Below are positions 8,988 through 19,008 of a stretch of DNA of 64,000 nt, piece after piece. The stretch is from the NCBI RefSeq assembly GCF_000426765.1, contig NZ_KE384567.1:417152-481151 (forward strand), given 5' to 3'. The position numbers and the translations under genes were made by a program. Source of the DNA: Vibrio litoralis DSM 17657. GTDB taxonomy: Bacteria > Pseudomonadota > Gammaproteobacteria > Enterobacterales > Vibrionaceae. The notes below the pieces were generated by a model. The model searched no databases. It was not told where the DNA came from and saw nothing but the letters and a program-made list of their open reading frames with translations. The number at the start of each line of letters is the position of its first letter. Position 1 is the stretch's first letter.

Positions 8988-9278
8988 ATGGCCATACCGG
9001 TACAACTCGTAGGAGAAGACCTACTACTGCGAGTTTACATTCAACCCAAAGCAAGCCGAGATAACATTGTCGGCTTGCATGGGGATGAAATAAAAATCGC
9101 CATTACTGCTCCGCCAGTCGATGGCAAAGCTAATGCCTATTTAACTAAGTACCTAGCCAAGCTTTGTAAGGTACCAAAAAGCTCTGTGACTATCGAAAAA
9201 GGCGAATTAGGCAGGCATAAAACCATTCGAATCGCTGCCCCAAGCGTTATTCCCGAGTCGATACAAAACCTACTTTGA
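8988..9278 (+). CDS. yggU: DUF167 family protein YggU
   Basis: 96 residues, the normal length. The DUF167 signature is clear: [24 protein letters not shown], then [20 protein letters not shown] and the [16 protein letters not shown] strand. Its start lies 3 bp after the yggT stop, so translation is probably coupled. The function is unknown. Confidence 0.93.
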   Translation: MAIPVQLVGEDLLLRVYIQPKASRDNIVGLHGDEIKIAITAPPVDGKANAYLTKYLAKLCKVPKSSVTIEKGELGRHKTIRIAAPSVIPESIQNLL

Positions 9279-9290
9279 TAAGGAAGTCTC

Positions 9291-9722
9291 ATGAAAAAAT
9301 GGATAACTATCGCCCTAGTGACTCTGGTTTCTTTGCCAAGTTTTGCTGGGCAATTTAAAACCATTAAAAATAGCGAAGTGCACTACTCTGCTTTCAATTC
9401 CGCTATGCTTACTCCCGAAGTGGCCACCCAATACAAATTAAAGCGTAATGGCTATTCGGCAATTTTAAATATCAGCGTGTTAGACACCAGTAAACTCGGC
9501 AAACCTGCGGTGGATGCAAAAGTCACCGGTAGCAGTAAAAACCTGATAGGCCAAACAAAACAACTTAATTTCAAACAAGTGAAAGAAGGTAAAGCGATTT
9601 ATTACTTAGCTGAATTTCCTATCACCAATGAAGAACAACTCTCCTTCAATATTAATATTGACGCAGGTAACACGGGCAGCGGCCCAATCAGCTTCACACA
9701 AAAGTTTTATGTTGAAGAATAA
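9291..9722 (+). CDS. DUF4426 periplasmic protein
   Basis: 143 residues with an N-terminal signal peptide ([19 protein letters not shown], cleavage likely before GQF). The mature part is a small beta-rich domain with [34 protein letters not shown] and QKFYVEE at the end. This fits DUF4426, a family usually found between yggU and rdgB in Vibrio and relatives, as here. The start has GGAAG about 7 bases upstream. No function is known. Confidence 0.82.
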   Translation: MKKWITIALVTLVSLPSFAGQFKTIKNSEVHYSAFNSAMLTPEVATQYKLKRNGYSAILNISVLDTSKLGKPAVDAKVTGSSKNLIGQTKQLNFKQVKEGKAIYYLAEFPITNEEQLSFNINIDAGNTGSGPISFTQKFYVEE

Positions 9723-9739
9723 ATAACACAGGATCTCCA

Positions 9740-10348
9740 ATGAAAAAGCTCGTTCTCGCCACTGGCAACCAAGGAAAAGTCAAAGAAATGGCTGACCTAC
9801 TTTCTGAATTTGGCTTTGAGGTTGAAGCGCAAAGCCAATATAAGGTGTCAGAAGTGGCAGAAACCGGCACCACCTTTATCGAAAATGCGATTATCAAAGC
9901 TCGCCATGCTGCAAAAGAAACGGGCTTACCGGCAATTGCTGATGATTCAGGCTTAGAAGTGGATGCATTACAAGGCGCGCCTGGGATCTACTCTGCCCGC
10001 TATTCAGGTGAAGGGGCCACCGATCAACATAACCTTGAGAAACTGCTAGAAGAAATGAAAGGCGTACCTAGTGAACAACGTAGCGCGCGCTTTCACTGTG
10101 TTTTAGTGTTGATGCGCCATGAAAATGATCCCACCCCCTTAGTCTGTCACGGCCAATGGGAAGGTAAGATCTTAGAACAAGCTCAAGGCGAAAATGGTTT
10201 TGGTTATGATCCGGTATTCTGGGTTCCTGAAGATCAATGCTCTTCTGCCGAGCTAGAACCTGTGCGTAAAAAGCAGCTATCACATCGCGGTAAAGCTCTG
10301 AAAAAACTGTTTGCTGAACTATCTGATTCTCCTCAGTTTTTAAGTTAA
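9740..10348 (+). CDS. rdgB: XTP/dITP pyrophosphatase RdgB (Ham1 family)
   Basis: 202 residues. Family motifs are [14 protein letters not shown] at the N terminus, [46 protein letters not shown] in the middle and [11 protein letters not shown] then [10 protein letters not shown] near the end. It hydrolyses XTP, ITP and dITP to monophosphates and keeps deaminated purines out of nucleic acids. It stands 3 bp before hemW, the conserved pairing. Confidence 0.96.
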   Translation: MKKLVLATGNQGKVKEMADLLSEFGFEVEAQSQYKVSEVAETGTTFIENAIIKARHAAKETGLPAIADDSGLEVDALQGAPGIYSARYSGEGATDQHNLEKLLEEMKGVPSEQRSARFHCVLVLMRHENDPTPLVCHGQWEGKILEQAQGENGFGYDPVFWVPEDQCSSAELEPVRKKQLSHRGKALKKLFAELSDSPQFLS

Positions 10349-10351
10349 GAC

Positions 10352-11527
10352 ATGAATTCAATTACTCCGCCACCATTAAGTTTATATGTGCACATTCCAT
10401 GGTGTGTTCAAAAGTGCCCGTATTGTGATTTCAACTCGCATGCTCAAAAAGGTGAGATCCCAGAAACTCAATATATTGATGCCTTGTTAGAAGACCTTAA
10501 AACCGACATTGAAAAATATCAGTTAGCTGATGCTCCTAGATTACTGCATTCAATATTTATTGGTGGCGGTACGCCAAGCTTAATTTCGCCGTCAGAAATT
10601 GGCCGCTTATTGCAAGGCATCGAAGCACTGCTGCCATTTGAAGACAATATTGAAATCACCATGGAAGCCAACCCAGGTACCATTGAAGCTGAGCGTTTTG
10701 CTCAATTTCAAACCCAAGGGATTAATCGCATTTCTATCGGAGTGCAAAGCTTTGAAGAAGAAAAACTGCAAGCTCTAGGCCGAATTCATGGCCAGCAAGA
10801 AGCGATTAATGCCGCTCATCTGGCGCATAAGATTGGTTTAAACAGTTTCAACTTAGACTTGATGCACGGCTTACCGAATCAAACCCAACAACAAGCACTA
10901 GCCGATTTAGATAAAGCGATTGAACTGAATCCTTATCACTTATCTTGGTATCAATTAACCATTGAGCCCAATACCTTGTTCTATTCTAAACCGCCGATTC
11001 TGCCGGATGATGACGATTTGTGGGATATTTTCGAACAAGGCCACCAGCGATTAACCGATGCTGGTTACGTACAATATGAGATATCAGGCTACAGCAAACC
11101 TGGTTATCAATGTCGCCATAATCTTAACTATTGGCACTTTGGTGATTACCTAGGCATAGGCTGCGGGTCTCATGGCAAGTTAAGCTTTTCAGATGGACGA
11201 ATCGTTCGCACAACTAAGGTCAAGCACCCTAGAGGCTATTTAGCGGCTTACCAAAACCTAGTCAAAAGCTACCTAGATACCGAAACCTTAGTCGAAGCCG
11301 AAGATCGCCTATTTGAATACTTTATGAATCGCTTCCGCTTAATTGAAGCTTGCCCAAAAGCTGAATTTGTAGAGCGTACAGGACTGACGCTTACCGTGAT
11401 TGAAGCGCAAATCCAAACGGCAATAGACCAAGAGTATCTAACCGAAACGGAAAGTCATTGGCACATTACTCAAAAAGGTAAATTGTTTTTTAATGACTTG
11501 GTGGCGTTGTTTGTAGAAGAAGAATAA
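10352..11527 (+). CDS. hemW: Radical SAM heme chaperone HemW
   Basis: 391 residues. The radical SAM cluster motif is CVQKCPYC at about 18-25, inside IPWCVQKCPYCDFNSH, which is the HemW form rather than that of coproporphyrinogen dehydrogenase HemN. GGGTPS (SAM-binding GGE-like motif), MEANPGT, RISIGVQSF and the C-terminal winged-helix-like HemN_C domain follow. HemW binds heme and is thought to deliver it to respiratory enzymes. It follows rdgB by 3 bp and is the last gene of the yggS-to-hemW run. Confidence 0.95.
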   Translation: MNSITPPPLSLYVHIPWCVQKCPYCDFNSHAQKGEIPETQYIDALLEDLKTDIEKYQLADAPRLLHSIFIGGGTPSLISPSEIGRLLQGIEALLPFEDNIEITMEANPGTIEAERFAQFQTQGINRISIGVQSFEEEKLQALGRIHGQQEAINAAHLAHKIGLNSFNLDLMHGLPNQTQQQALADLDKAIELNPYHLSWYQLTIEPNTLFYSKPPILPDDDDLWDIFEQGHQRLTDAGYVQYEISGYSKPGYQCRHNLNYWHFGDYLGIGCGSHGKLSFSDGRIVRTTKVKHPRGYLAAYQNLVKSYLDTETLVEAEDRLFEYFMNRFRLIEACPKAEFVERTGLTLTVIEAQIQTAIDQEYLTETESHWHITQKGKLFFNDLVALFVEEE

Positions 11528-11534
11528 AAAACGA

Positions 11535-11606
11535 ATCTCGTTTCTCGAGCGCTTTGCTTCTCGTCGCTTGAAGGCCCTATCGAGCGACGAGTAACGAGAC
11601 TCCGAT
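11535..11606. repeat. CTCG-rich intergenic inverted repeat (family member 1)
   Basis: TCTCGTTTCTCG and CGAGTAACGAGA flank a central GAGCGCTTTGCTTCTCG-like module between the convergent genes hemW and glsA. The same words recur at 19795-19895, 29445-29510, 32410-32455, 60178-60460 and 62475-62785. It may also act as the hemW 3' hairpin. Confidence 0.6.
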
Positions 11607-11620
11607 TGACGTAAGGCTCT

Positions 11621-12544
11621 TTAGAATATCGACCGCCCTAACTCCGTCGATAATATCTCCAGCGCCGCAGTCCCTGCTAATGAGTTACCTGATTTATCTA
11701 ATTCTGGAGACCATACTGCAATGCTCATTTCACCGGGAATGACTGCCACAATACCGCCACCGACACCAGATTTCCCCGGCATGCCAACACGGAATGCAAA
11801 CTCACCTGCGCCATCATAAAGCCCACAAGTCGCTAATAAGGCATTTAAACGCTTGGTTTGATTGGGTGCGACGATTTGTTTTTTGGTGTGTACCGATTGT
11901 CCTTTATTGGCGAGATAACTAAAGGTTTTGGCTAAATCGACACAGCTCATTTTCAATGCGCAAGCATGGAAGTAGTTATTTAAAACGGGGATCACATCAT
12001 TTTCAAAATTACCAAATGAACGCATCAAGTAGGCAATGGCAGCATTACGGTCGCTATGCTGCATTTCAGAGGCTGCCACCACTTTGTCATACACAATATG
12101 CGTATCGCCGGAAAGTTGACGAGCAAACTCTAATAAACGCTGACGAGGTGCCGACAAACGAGATTGCAGCATATCTGCCACCACAATCGCCCCTGCATTA
12201 ATAAAAGGGTTACGCGGGATCCCTTGTTCCACTTCCAACTGAATCATTGAGTTAAAGGCTTGGCCAGAGGGCTCTTTACCTACTCGACGCCAAATTTCTT
12301 CGGATTCATATAAGCCCATTGCAAGCGTTAAACTTAAGACTTTCGAAATCGACTGAATCGAAAACGGCTCATCAGCATCCCCAGCTTTCACCACTTTGCC
12401 ATCGTTGGTATAAACCGCGATAGCCAATTTATTATTCGGTACACACGCTAAAGCGGGAATGTAATTCGCCACTTTACCCTGACCAATTAATGGGCGAACT
12501 TGCTCTAAAATATCATTCAATAATTCAGTGGTTGCTTGTGGCAT
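11621..12544 (-). CDS. glsA: Glutaminase
   Basis: 307 residues, the serine-dependent beta-lactamase-like glutaminase fold. The catalytic SxxK motif is in [15 protein letters not shown], followed by [15 protein letters not shown] and, near the C terminus, [18 protein letters not shown], all glutaminase signatures. It hydrolyses glutamine to glutamate and ammonia. It is transcribed separately from trmB, which has its own terminator just upstream of glsA. hemW converges on it from the other side. Confidence 0.96.
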   Translation of the reverse strand: MPQATTELLNDILEQVRPLIGQGKVANYIPALACVPNNKLAIAVYTNDGKVVKAGDADEPFSIQSISKVLSLTLAMGLYESEEIWRRVGKEPSGQAFNSMIQLEVEQGIPRNPFINAGAIVVADMLQSRLSAPRQRLLEFARQLSGDTHIVYDKVVAASEMQHSDRNAAIAYLMRSFGNFENDVIPVLNNYFHACALKMSCVDLAKTFSYLANKGQSVHTKKQIVAPNQTKRLNALLATCGLYDGAGEFAFRVGMPGKSGVGGGIVAVIPGEMSIAVWSPELDKSGNSLAGTAALEILSTELGRSIF

Positions 12545-12574
12545 GACAACTCCTATTTAGGAAAATGCTCATAG

Positions 12575-12607
12575 ACAAAAAAGCCAGCGGCATCTGCTAC
12601 TGGCTTT
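12575..12607 (-). terminator. Intrinsic terminator of trmB
   Basis: On the minus strand AAAGCCAG and CTGGCTTT form an 8-bp stem with a 12-nt loop followed by TTTTTTG, 46 bp after the trmB stop. Confidence 0.8.
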
Positions 12608-12652
12608 AACAAGGTTAATCCTGTAGACCCAAAGGTCTAAAGTTAAGTTCCA

Positions 12653-13372
12653 TTAAGCGTTACGACGGAACTTAATATCCCATACTCCGTGACCTAAACG
12701 GTGGCCACGAGCTTCAAACTTGGTTAATGGACGCTCATCCGGACGAGGAATAAAATCACCATCAGTGGCAATATTTTCAAAGCCCGGCGCTTCATTCATC
12801 ACTTCAATCATATGCTCAGCGTAGTTTTCCCAGTCAGTTGCCATGTGGAAAATGCCTTCACCAACAATTAGCTTCTGACGAACCATTTCGGCAAACCCTA
12901 GTTGCACAATACGACGTTTGTGGTGACGTTTTTTGTGCCAAGGGTCTGGGAAAAATAGTTGTAACGTAATCAAGCTATTGTCTGGGATCATGTGCTCGAA
13001 CACTTCAACCGCATCGTGACACATTACACGTAAGTTAGTTACGCCAGCTTCTTGCGCTGACGCTAAACAAGCTCCCACACCTGGGCTATGCACTTCAATA
13101 CCGATAAAGTTTTTCTCTGGTGCGTTCTTCGCCATTTCAACTAATGACGCGCCCATACCAAAGCCAATTTCCAGAACGACTGGATTATCGTTACCAAATA
13201 CCTCTTTCCAATCTAGGCGCTGTTGAGCAAACTCAATGCCCATGGTTGGCCAGCATTCTTCAATCGCTTTTTCTTGGCCTTTGGTTAAGCGCCCTTCACG
13301 GCGAACAAAACTGCGAATTCTGCGAACAATTTTGCCTTCTTCATTTACTTCGTTGGTTGTTACTTCTGTCAT
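12653..13372 (-). CDS. trmB: tRNA (guanine46-N7)-methyltransferase TrmB
   Basis: 239 residues. The SAM-binding Rossmann motif is [16 protein letters not shown] (about 66-81), with [12 protein letters not shown] after it. The substrate motif [18 protein letters not shown] and the late [18 protein letters not shown] end are TrmB hallmarks. It methylates G46 in the variable loop of many tRNAs. The gene diverges from mutY across a 260-bp gap, a conserved arrangement in Vibrio. Confidence 0.96.
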   Translation of the reverse strand: MTEVTTNEVNEEGKIVRRIRSFVRREGRLTKGQEKAIEECWPTMGIEFAQQRLDWKEVFGNDNPVVLEIGFGMGASLVEMAKNAPEKNFIGIEVHSPGVGACLASAQEAGVTNLRVMCHDAVEVFEHMIPDNSLITLQLFFPDPWHKKRHHKRRIVQLGFAEMVRQKLIVGEGIFHMATDWENYAEHMIEVMNEAPGFENIATDGDFIPRPDERPLTKFEARGHRLGHGVWDIKFRRNA

Positions 13373-13633
13373 GGTTTCGCCTGAAGATTATGCCAAGCCT
13401 GAGGCTTAGCGATTGAAAATAATTATCGGTTTTAAAATAGTGTTGGCTATTCAAAATTAGGGTGAGAATTATCCAAAGATACGCTCAAGGTGCAAGCTTT
13501 TATCGTCGAATTAATCGACTTTCTCATCGCTTTACTACTACTTCCTAAAATAGCCATTTAATTTACATGGTTTACTAAACTGTATAGCTATGGTGGAATC
13601 AACGCCAATTAAAATTCAAATAAAGAGTAACCA

Positions 13634-14689
13634 GTGAGCACATTTTCTGATTCCATTTTAAATTGGTATGAAAACTTTGGCCGTAAAAGCTTGCCTTGGC
13701 AGCAAAATAAAACCGCCTATAAGGTTTGGTTATCAGAAATCATGTTACAACAAACCCAAGTCACCACGGTTATTCCTTATTTTGAACGCTTCCTTGAGCG
13801 CTTTCCTAGCGTGACAGATTTAGCCAAAGCGCATCAAGATGAAGTGCTCCACCTTTGGACAGGACTAGGATATTACGCCCGTGCTCGTAACCTGCACAAA
13901 GCGGCGCAAATTGTCGAACAAGACTACCAAGGTGAGTTCCCAACCGATATAGAACAAATGAATGCTCTACCGGGGATTGGCCGTTCTACCGCAGCGGCAA
14001 TTTTGTCTTCGGTTTATAAGCAACCTCACGCCATATTAGACGGTAATGTTAAACGTACTTTAGCGCGTTGTTTTGCCGTAGAAGGCTGGCCGGGACAAAA
14101 AAACGTTGAAAACCAATTATGGCAAATAGCGGAACAACATACGCCGAAGCATGATGTCGATAAGTACAATCAAGCCATGATGGATATGGGCGCAATAGTC
14201 TGTACTCGCAGTAAACCTAAATGCGATTTATGCCCAATCGAGCAATTCTGCCAAGCCAAAGCCCAACACCGCCAACTTGATTTTCCGGGTAAAAAACCGA
14301 AAAAAGACAAGCCGATAAAAGAAACTTGGTTTGTGATGCTTTATCACGGCAATCAGGTTTGGCTAGAACAGCGTCCGCAAAGCGGCATTTGGGGAGGGTT
14401 ATTTTGTTTCCCTCAACATTCAAATCAAACCATTGAAGATTTGCTAGATAGTAAAGCTATTACGGATACGATGATAAGCCAGAAAAGTACATTAACGGCC
14501 TTTCGTCATACTTTTAGCCATTATCACTTAGATATCACGCCAATCTTAGTAAAATTAAATAAACAACCAAGCTTGGTGATGGAAGGTCAGCAAGGTCTTT
14601 GGTATAACTTATCTCAACCGAAAGAAGTCGGGCTCGCCGCACCAGTTAAACAACTGCTGCATAGCTTGCCTTACGAACTTAACGATTAA
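13634..14689 (+). CDS. mutY: A/G-specific adenine DNA glycosylase MutY
   Basis: 351 residues starting with GTG at 13634 (AAAGAG upstream). The HhH-GPD fold is clear: [24 protein letters not shown] with the catalytic Glu, [13 protein letters not shown] hairpin and [12 protein letters not shown]. The 4Fe-4S cluster ligands are C-x6-C-x2-C-x5-C in [17 protein letters not shown]. The C-terminal NUDIX-like domain recognises 8-oxoG. MutY removes A mispaired with 8-oxoG. yggX follows 22 bp later with a strong AAGGAG site, so the pair is an operon. Confidence 0.96.
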   Translation: MSTFSDSILNWYENFGRKSLPWQQNKTAYKVWLSEIMLQQTQVTTVIPYFERFLERFPSVTDLAKAHQDEVLHLWTGLGYYARARNLHKAAQIVEQDYQGEFPTDIEQMNALPGIGRSTAAAILSSVYKQPHAILDGNVKRTLARCFAVEGWPGQKNVENQLWQIAEQHTPKHDVDKYNQAMMDMGAIVCTRSKPKCDLCPIEQFCQAKAQHRQLDFPGKKPKKDKPIKETWFVMLYHGNQVWLEQRPQSGIWGGLFCFPQHSNQTIEDLLDSKAITDTMISQKSTLTAFRHTFSHYHLDITPILVKLNKQPSLVMEGQQGLWYNLSQPKEVGLAAPVKQLLHSLPYELND

Positions 14690-14711
14690 TTCAATCTCTC
14701 AAGGAGCTCCT

Positions 14712-14984
14712 ATGAGCCGTACTGTAAACTGTGTTTTCTTAAAGAAAGAAGCGGAAGGCTTAGATTTCCAACTTTACCCTGGTGAACTCGGTAAGCGTAT
14801 TTTCGATAACATCAGCAAAGAAGCTTGGGGCCAATGGCAGCATAAACAAACCATGCTGATCAATGAGAAAAAGTTAAACATGATGGATCCAGAGCACCGT
14901 AAACTACTAGAAACTGAAATGGTTAATTTCTTATTTGAAGGAAAAGACATCATTATTGATGGTTATACCCCACCGAGTGAATAA
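14712..14984 (+). CDS. yggX: Fe(2+)-trafficking protein YggX
   Basis: 90 residues, exactly the family size. It begins [31 protein letters not shown] with the conserved Cys at position 7, then [14 protein letters not shown] and [13 protein letters not shown]. YggX helps protect iron-sulfur proteins from oxidative damage. It sits directly after mutY, whose product carries a 4Fe-4S cluster; this pairing is common. A strong ribosome site (CAAGGAGCTCCT) precedes it. Confidence 0.95.
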   Translation: MSRTVNCVFLKKEAEGLDFQLYPGELGKRIFDNISKEAWGQWQHKQTMLINEKKLNMMDPEHRKLLETEMVNFLFEGKDIIIDGYTPPSE

Positions 14985-14992
14985 TCGGATAT

Positions 14993-15030
14993 ATACCCAA
15001 ATAGCTTCAAGGTGAGCGTTATTTGGGTAT
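14993..15030. repeat. Vibrio-type palindromic repeat after yggX
   Basis: ATACCCAAATA and TATTTGGGTAT form an 11-bp perfect stem around AGCTTCAAGGTGAGCGT-type spacer. Related half sites (TATACCCAAG...CTTCAAGATGC type) occur at 18856-18872 and 43632-43655. Confidence 0.65.
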
Positions 15031-15050
15031 AATGCAACCAACTTTTGTAG

Positions 15051-15104
15051 CAGGCATTGCTCTTCCCGTTTTGGGAAATCGAAAGCAATGCCTGTTTTGT
15101 TTTT
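15051..15104 (+). terminator. Intrinsic terminator of mutY-yggX
   Basis: CAGGCATTGCT (15051-15061) and AGCAATGCCTG (15084-15094) form an 11-bp perfect stem with an inner TTCCC/GGGAA pairing, followed by TTTTGTTTTT. It ends just before the mltC start. Confidence 0.88.
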
Positions 15105-15123
15105 AAGCAAATTCGAACTCGAC

Positions 15124-16260
15124 ATGAATAAAAAACTTTGGCTCTTACTCATCACCTTTTTCGCTCTTTCTGGCTGTAGTCGAGAATTTATCGAAAGTAT
15201 TTATGATGTCGATTACACCCCTACCAATCGTTTTGCTAAAAACCTAGCGCCTCTTCCTGGGCAATTTGCTAAAGATACCGCCGCTTTAGATAGTTTGATG
15301 AATCAGTTCTCCGGCCAAGTTGCCAACAAATGGGGACAAGATAATATCAAGATGGCGGGTGCTAAAACCTACGTTAAATATACCGATGGCTACTTAAACC
15401 GAGCCGACATCGACTTTGATAATGGTACTGTCACAGTAGAAACCATTGCCTCGACCGATCCTACTGGGCACTTAAAGCAAGCGATTGTGACTACCCTATT
15501 AACGCCAAATAACCCGGCGAATGTCGACTTATTCTCATCCAAAGAGATCGCGATGGGCGGTAAACCTTTCTTATCCGATCAAGTCGTTGACCAAAATGGT
15601 CAATCGATTCAATGGTCTTGGCGTGCGAGTCAATTTGCTGATTATCTTATAAAAAACAAACTCAAAACTCGTACCGTTGATTTTAAAAAATCTTATTATG
15701 TCACCATCCCTATGGTGCAAAACCATTCCAAATTACGTAGTTACCAATATGCCGATATCGTACGTAAGGCTTCAAAACAATATGGCATCCCTGAAGATCT
15801 TATCTATGCCATCATCAAAACAGAAAGTAGCTTCAACCCTTACGCAGTGAGCTGGGCAAATGCTTATGGCTTAATGCAAGTGGTGCCTAAGACAGCCGGT
15901 CACGATGTGTTTAACCTCGTGAAAGGTAAATCGGGTATGCCAACGCCGAAATATTTGTATAACCCAGCCAACAATATCGATACTGGGACTGCCTACTTTT
16001 ATATTTTAAAGAATCGTTACTTGAAGGGCATACGAAATTCAACTTCGCTGCAATACAGCATGATTTCAGCGTATAACGGTGGTTCAGGTGGCGTGTTTAA
16101 CACCTTTGGCGGCGGTAAAACCAGTGCCATCAATGACATTAACAGCTTACAAACCAGTCAAGTTTATTGGGCGCTGACCAAAAAACACCCGAATGCCGAG
16201 TCACGTCGTTACCTAGAAAAAGTAACGGCTTATCAAAAAGAATTTCATTCGATGAAGTAA
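15124..16260 (+). CDS. mltC: Membrane-bound lytic murein transglycosylase C
   Basis: 378 residues from ATG 15124; an ATG at 15088 in the same frame lies inside the terminator and would spoil the signal peptide. The N terminus MNKKLWLLLITFFALSGC is a lipoprotein signal with lipobox ALSGC, so it should be anchored in the outer membrane. A DUF3393-type region follows, then the SLT domain with the catalytic Glu in YAIIKTESSFNPYAVSWANAYGLMQVVPKTAG and YNGGSG later. It cleaves peptidoglycan to 1,6-anhydromuropeptides. Confidence 0.95.
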   Translation: MNKKLWLLLITFFALSGCSREFIESIYDVDYTPTNRFAKNLAPLPGQFAKDTAALDSLMNQFSGQVANKWGQDNIKMAGAKTYVKYTDGYLNRADIDFDNGTVTVETIASTDPTGHLKQAIVTTLLTPNNPANVDLFSSKEIAMGGKPFLSDQVVDQNGQSIQWSWRASQFADYLIKNKLKTRTVDFKKSYYVTIPMVQNHSKLRSYQYADIVRKASKQYGIPEDLIYAIIKTESSFNPYAVSWANAYGLMQVVPKTAGHDVFNLVKGKSGMPTPKYLYNPANNIDTGTAYFYILKNRYLKGIRNSTSLQYSMISAYNGGSGGVFNTFGGGKTSAINDINSLQTSQVYWALTKKHPNAESRRYLEKVTAYQKEFHSMK

Positions 16261-16347
16261 CATTTGTATTAAAAAACAGCAAATCACACTTTTTTGCTTA
16301 AATTGGCAGCAAACAAACCTTTTTTTCGAGTTTTTTACAAAAACAAG

Positions 16348-16376
16348 TTGACGGTGAAGCAGAAAATCCGTTTAAT
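16348..16376 (+). promoter_or_regulatory. Sigma70 promoter of tRNA array 1
   Basis: TTGACG and TTTAAT are separated by exactly 17 bp, followed by a short GC-containing discriminator (AGCGCTCC) and the first tRNA 12 bases after the -10 box. The same -35/-10 pair with 17-bp spacing precedes array 2, which shows that it is functional and duplicated. Confidence 0.85.
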
Positions 16377-16387
16377 AGCGCTCCGTT

Positions 16388-16463
16388 GCCCGGATAGCTC
16401 AGTCGGTAGAGCAGAGGATTGAAAATCCTCGTGTCGGTGGTTCGATTCCGCCTCCGGGCACCA
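16388..16463 (+). tRNA. tRNA-Phe (GAA)
   Basis: 76 nt with encoded CCA. The acceptor GCCCGGA pairs with TCCGGGC, and the anticodon loop is TTGAAAA with anticodon GAA. It is the first gene of array 1 and identical to the copy at 19048. Confidence 0.97.
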
Positions 16464-16518
16464 CAATTAAATTGTTGGTGTCATGGTTACATACACGGAC
16501 AAGCAATAAATATAGTGT

Positions 16519-16594
<76 letters not shown>

Positions 16595-16600
16595 TTTATT

Positions 16601-16676
16601 GCCTCGATAGCTCAGTCGGTAGAGCAGAGGATTGAAAATCCTCGTGTCGGTGGTTCGATTCCGCCTCGAGGCACCA
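16601..16676 (+). tRNA. tRNA-Phe (GAA), variant acceptor stem
   Basis: 76 nt with encoded CCA and anticodon GAA. The body is identical to the other tRNA-Phe genes, but the acceptor stem is GCCTCGA/TCGAGGC instead of GCCCGGA/TCCGGGC. Both changed pairs (4-69 and 5-68) are compensated, so the molecule should fold and work. It follows tRNA-Thr by only 6 bp. Confidence 0.96.
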
Positions 16677-16723
16677 TTATTTAGTTAACGACTGATTGCA
16701 TCAATTAGTGTTAAAAGAATAAT

Positions 16724-16799
16724 TCCCCTTTAGTTCAGTTGGTAGAACGGCGGACTGTTAATCCGTATGTCGCAAGTTCAAGTCTTGCAAGGGGAGCCA
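16724..16799 (+). tRNA. tRNA-Asn (GTT)
   Basis: 76 nt; TCCCCTT acceptor with AAGGGGA, anticodon loop CTGTTAA giving GTT, terminal GCCA encoded. It is the last gene of array 1, directly followed by a terminator. Confidence 0.97.
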
Positions 16800-16803
16800 C
16801 TTT

Positions 16804-16835
16804 AAAAAACCTCATCATCTGATGAGGTTTTTTTT
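16804..16835 (+). terminator. Terminator of tRNA array 1
   Basis: AACCTCATC and GATGAGGTT form the stem with an ATCT loop and a run of eight T. The same hairpin closes array 2 at 19748-19780. Confidence 0.92.
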
Positions 16836-17094
16836 CGCCTTCAATAACATCCTTTACCCATCCTTTACCATAGCTTCGCCCCACCACATTTTCTCTACTT
16901 AGCTAACTTTTTCCAATCTATGTAATCTTTATGTCAATTAGCTTCACTTTCAAAGCCACTATTCAATTTTACTTCGACAAGTGAAACTGAAAATAAATTT
17001 CTTCGAGAGAGTGTTCAAACTAACAATTTTCTATTCTGTCTTTTCCTTATCCCCCACCACACTCCATGCCATTCAATAACAAATGGAGGTGCGT

Positions 17095-18693
17095 ATGAAT
17101 TATTCACTTTTTCGAAGCAAATTATGCTTATCCACGAGCGTCATTGGCTTAACTTTACTATCAACTCATTTACAAGCGCATGGTTACCTAGACTACCCAC
17201 CAGCAAGACAACAGATCTGTGATATGGATGGCGGCTACTGGGATTCAACAGATGGTAGTACTATTCCCAACGCTGCTTGTCGTGCCGCGTTTTTAGAATC
17301 AGGCTGGACGCCATTTGTGCAAAAGCCAGAGTTTTCCACTTTAGTTTCTAATTACAATGACCAAGCTGCCGTTGAAGCAACGATTCCTAATGGAGAATTA
17401 TGCTCTGCGGGCGATAAAGCTAAACATGGTATCGACCTCCCTTCACCTGATTGGCAAAAGACTAAACTTGATTTAACCAACAATGGTAAAGTCACTTTGC
17501 AATACCGTGCCAATACGCCGCATAACCCAAGCTTTTGGAAGGTTTACTTAACCAAGCCAAGTTATGATTCTGCAACCATGCCACTGGCTTGGAGTGATTT
17601 AGATTTAATCGCGGAATTTGGCAACTTGGCAACTGTTGATCTTAATGGCAAAAAGTACTATCAAATGGAAATTACATTGCCAACGGATCGTACTGGTGAT
17701 GCCATTTTATATACCCGCTGGCAGCGTCAAGATCCGGCAGGGGAAGGTTTTTATAACTGTAGTGACGTTTCATTTACCGGCAACGATGATGGAACCGACC
17801 CTAATAACCCACTCGATAAATGGATCAGTAGCGGTAACTACCTAGCTTCAACCATTGATGCAAATGCTGGTGATACTGCTTGGCTACGTATCTTTGATGA
17901 AAACGGCCAAGAGATCGTATTTGAAAAATTCGCAATTGATAATGATGCGGAAACTGTCTGGGCAGAATCCTTAGCAACAGCCGTGAATCAGAAATACCCA
18001 CAAACGGTGCAAATTGGTCTAAAAGACTCAGCTTCACAAACTATTCAGTACCAAAGCCAAGACTTGTATAGCAACTTGGTTTATCTCACCAACTCAAATT
18101 ACAGTTATCAGCTAGAAATCAAAACGGGCAATCAAGCTCCGGTTATTACCGCTCCAAGCGATTTAAGCGTGCAAAGCGGAGAAAGCCTTGTATTTGAGGT
18201 TTCAGCAACCGATGGTGACAATGATCCACTGATATTCAGTGTCGATAAAGGTAATATCATCACTCAAAGTGACACTAGCATTACCGTCAATTATCAAGCA
18301 CCTGAAACTACGACTAGTCTCAATGAAAGCATAGTGGTTTCGGTTGGTGATCCTATCACCACCAGCCAATCAACCATATCCATTACCGTAACTCCGTTAG
18401 AAGGTGACGGTAATAACAATGGAGAAACTACTTGGGATAGTGCAATCGCCTACAATAGCGGTGATGTCGTGCTATACAACGGCGTGAGCTATACCGCTAA
18501 ATGGTGGACTCAAGGTGACCAACCAGACACCTCAAGTGCTTGGCAAGCGGCCGCAAGTGATAATTCTGAATGGCAAGCCGATAAAGTCTATACATCCGGT
18601 GATACGGTAAACTACCAAGGCGCTTCTTATAAAGCACAGTGGTGGACACAAGGTGATGAACCAACCTCTGGTGGACCGTGGACCCAAATATAA
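17095..18693 (+). CDS. Secreted chitin-active lytic polysaccharide monooxygenase (AA10) with chitin-binding modules
   Basis: 532 residues from ATG 17095 (GGAGGTG just upstream). The signal peptide ends ...LQA, leaving His29 as the mature N terminus (HGYLDYPPARQ), as needed for the copper histidine brace; the second ligand is His143 in NTPHNPSFWKVYLTK. RWQRQDPAGEGFYNCSDVSF is the AA10 core end. A GbpA-like middle domain (about 240-345), a cadherin- or PKD-like domain (about 350-435) and two CBM5/12 modules with WWTQGD (about 446-487 and 491-532) follow. It likely cleaves crystalline chitin oxidatively and aids attachment to chitin. Its modules differ from classical V. cholerae GbpA in the doubled CBM5/12 end. 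It sits alone between two tRNA arrays. Confidence 0.92.
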   Translation: MNYSLFRSKLCLSTSVIGLTLLSTHLQAHGYLDYPPARQQICDMDGGYWDSTDGSTIPNAACRAAFLESGWTPFVQKPEFSTLVSNYNDQAAVEATIPNGELCSAGDKAKHGIDLPSPDWQKTKLDLTNNGKVTLQYRANTPHNPSFWKVYLTKPSYDSATMPLAWSDLDLIAEFGNLATVDLNGKKYYQMEITLPTDRTGDAILYTRWQRQDPAGEGFYNCSDVSFTGNDDGTDPNNPLDKWISSGNYLASTIDANAGDTAWLRIFDENGQEIVFEKFAIDNDAETVWAESLATAVNQKYPQTVQIGLKDSASQTIQYQSQDLYSNLVYLTNSNYSYQLEIKTGNQAPVITAPSDLSVQSGESLVFEVSATDGDNDPLIFSVDKGNIITQSDTSITVNYQAPETTTSLNESIVVSVGDPITTSQSTISITVTPLEGDGNNNGETTWDSAIAYNSGDVVLYNGVSYTAKWWTQGDQPDTSSAWQAAASDNSEWQADKVYTSGDTVNYQGASYKAQWWTQGDEPTSGGPWTQI

Positions 18694-18725
18694 TATTTAA
18701 TTCCATCAGATAAGCTGTAACGAAA

Positions 18726-18764
18726 AAAGGAGAGATAGTTTAATCGCTACCTCTCCTTTCTATT
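18726..18764 (+). terminator. Terminator of the LPMO gene
   Basis: AAAGGAGAGATAG and CTACCTCTCCTTT form a 13-position stem with one mismatch and an 8-nt loop, followed by CTATTAT. It lies 32 bp after the stop codon. Confidence 0.7.
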
Positions 18765-19008
18765 ATGTATTCGAGCTATCATGTATTCGATGATAATGAC
18801 TCACTTAGCTTATATTTTCGGCATTCAGCACGATGAATTGAACTCAAGTTAAACTTATACCCAAGCTACTCTTATTCTCATTCGCTTTCACGTCAGTAAT
18901 CACCCACAAATAAACCGCAAAATTTGAGAAAAAAACGTCCTATTGTGTGGAGAAACACGCAATGGCGACTATAAATTACTCAAACGAACATTTTTTTATA
19001 TTTTACTG
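18765..19008. other. Non-coding spacer before tRNA array 2
   Basis: No supported gene. It holds a short direct repeat (ATGTATTCGA twice, 18776-18792), a partial Vibrio palindrome half site (TATACCCAAG at 18856) and an AT-rich stretch leading into the tRNA promoter. Confidence 0.5.
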
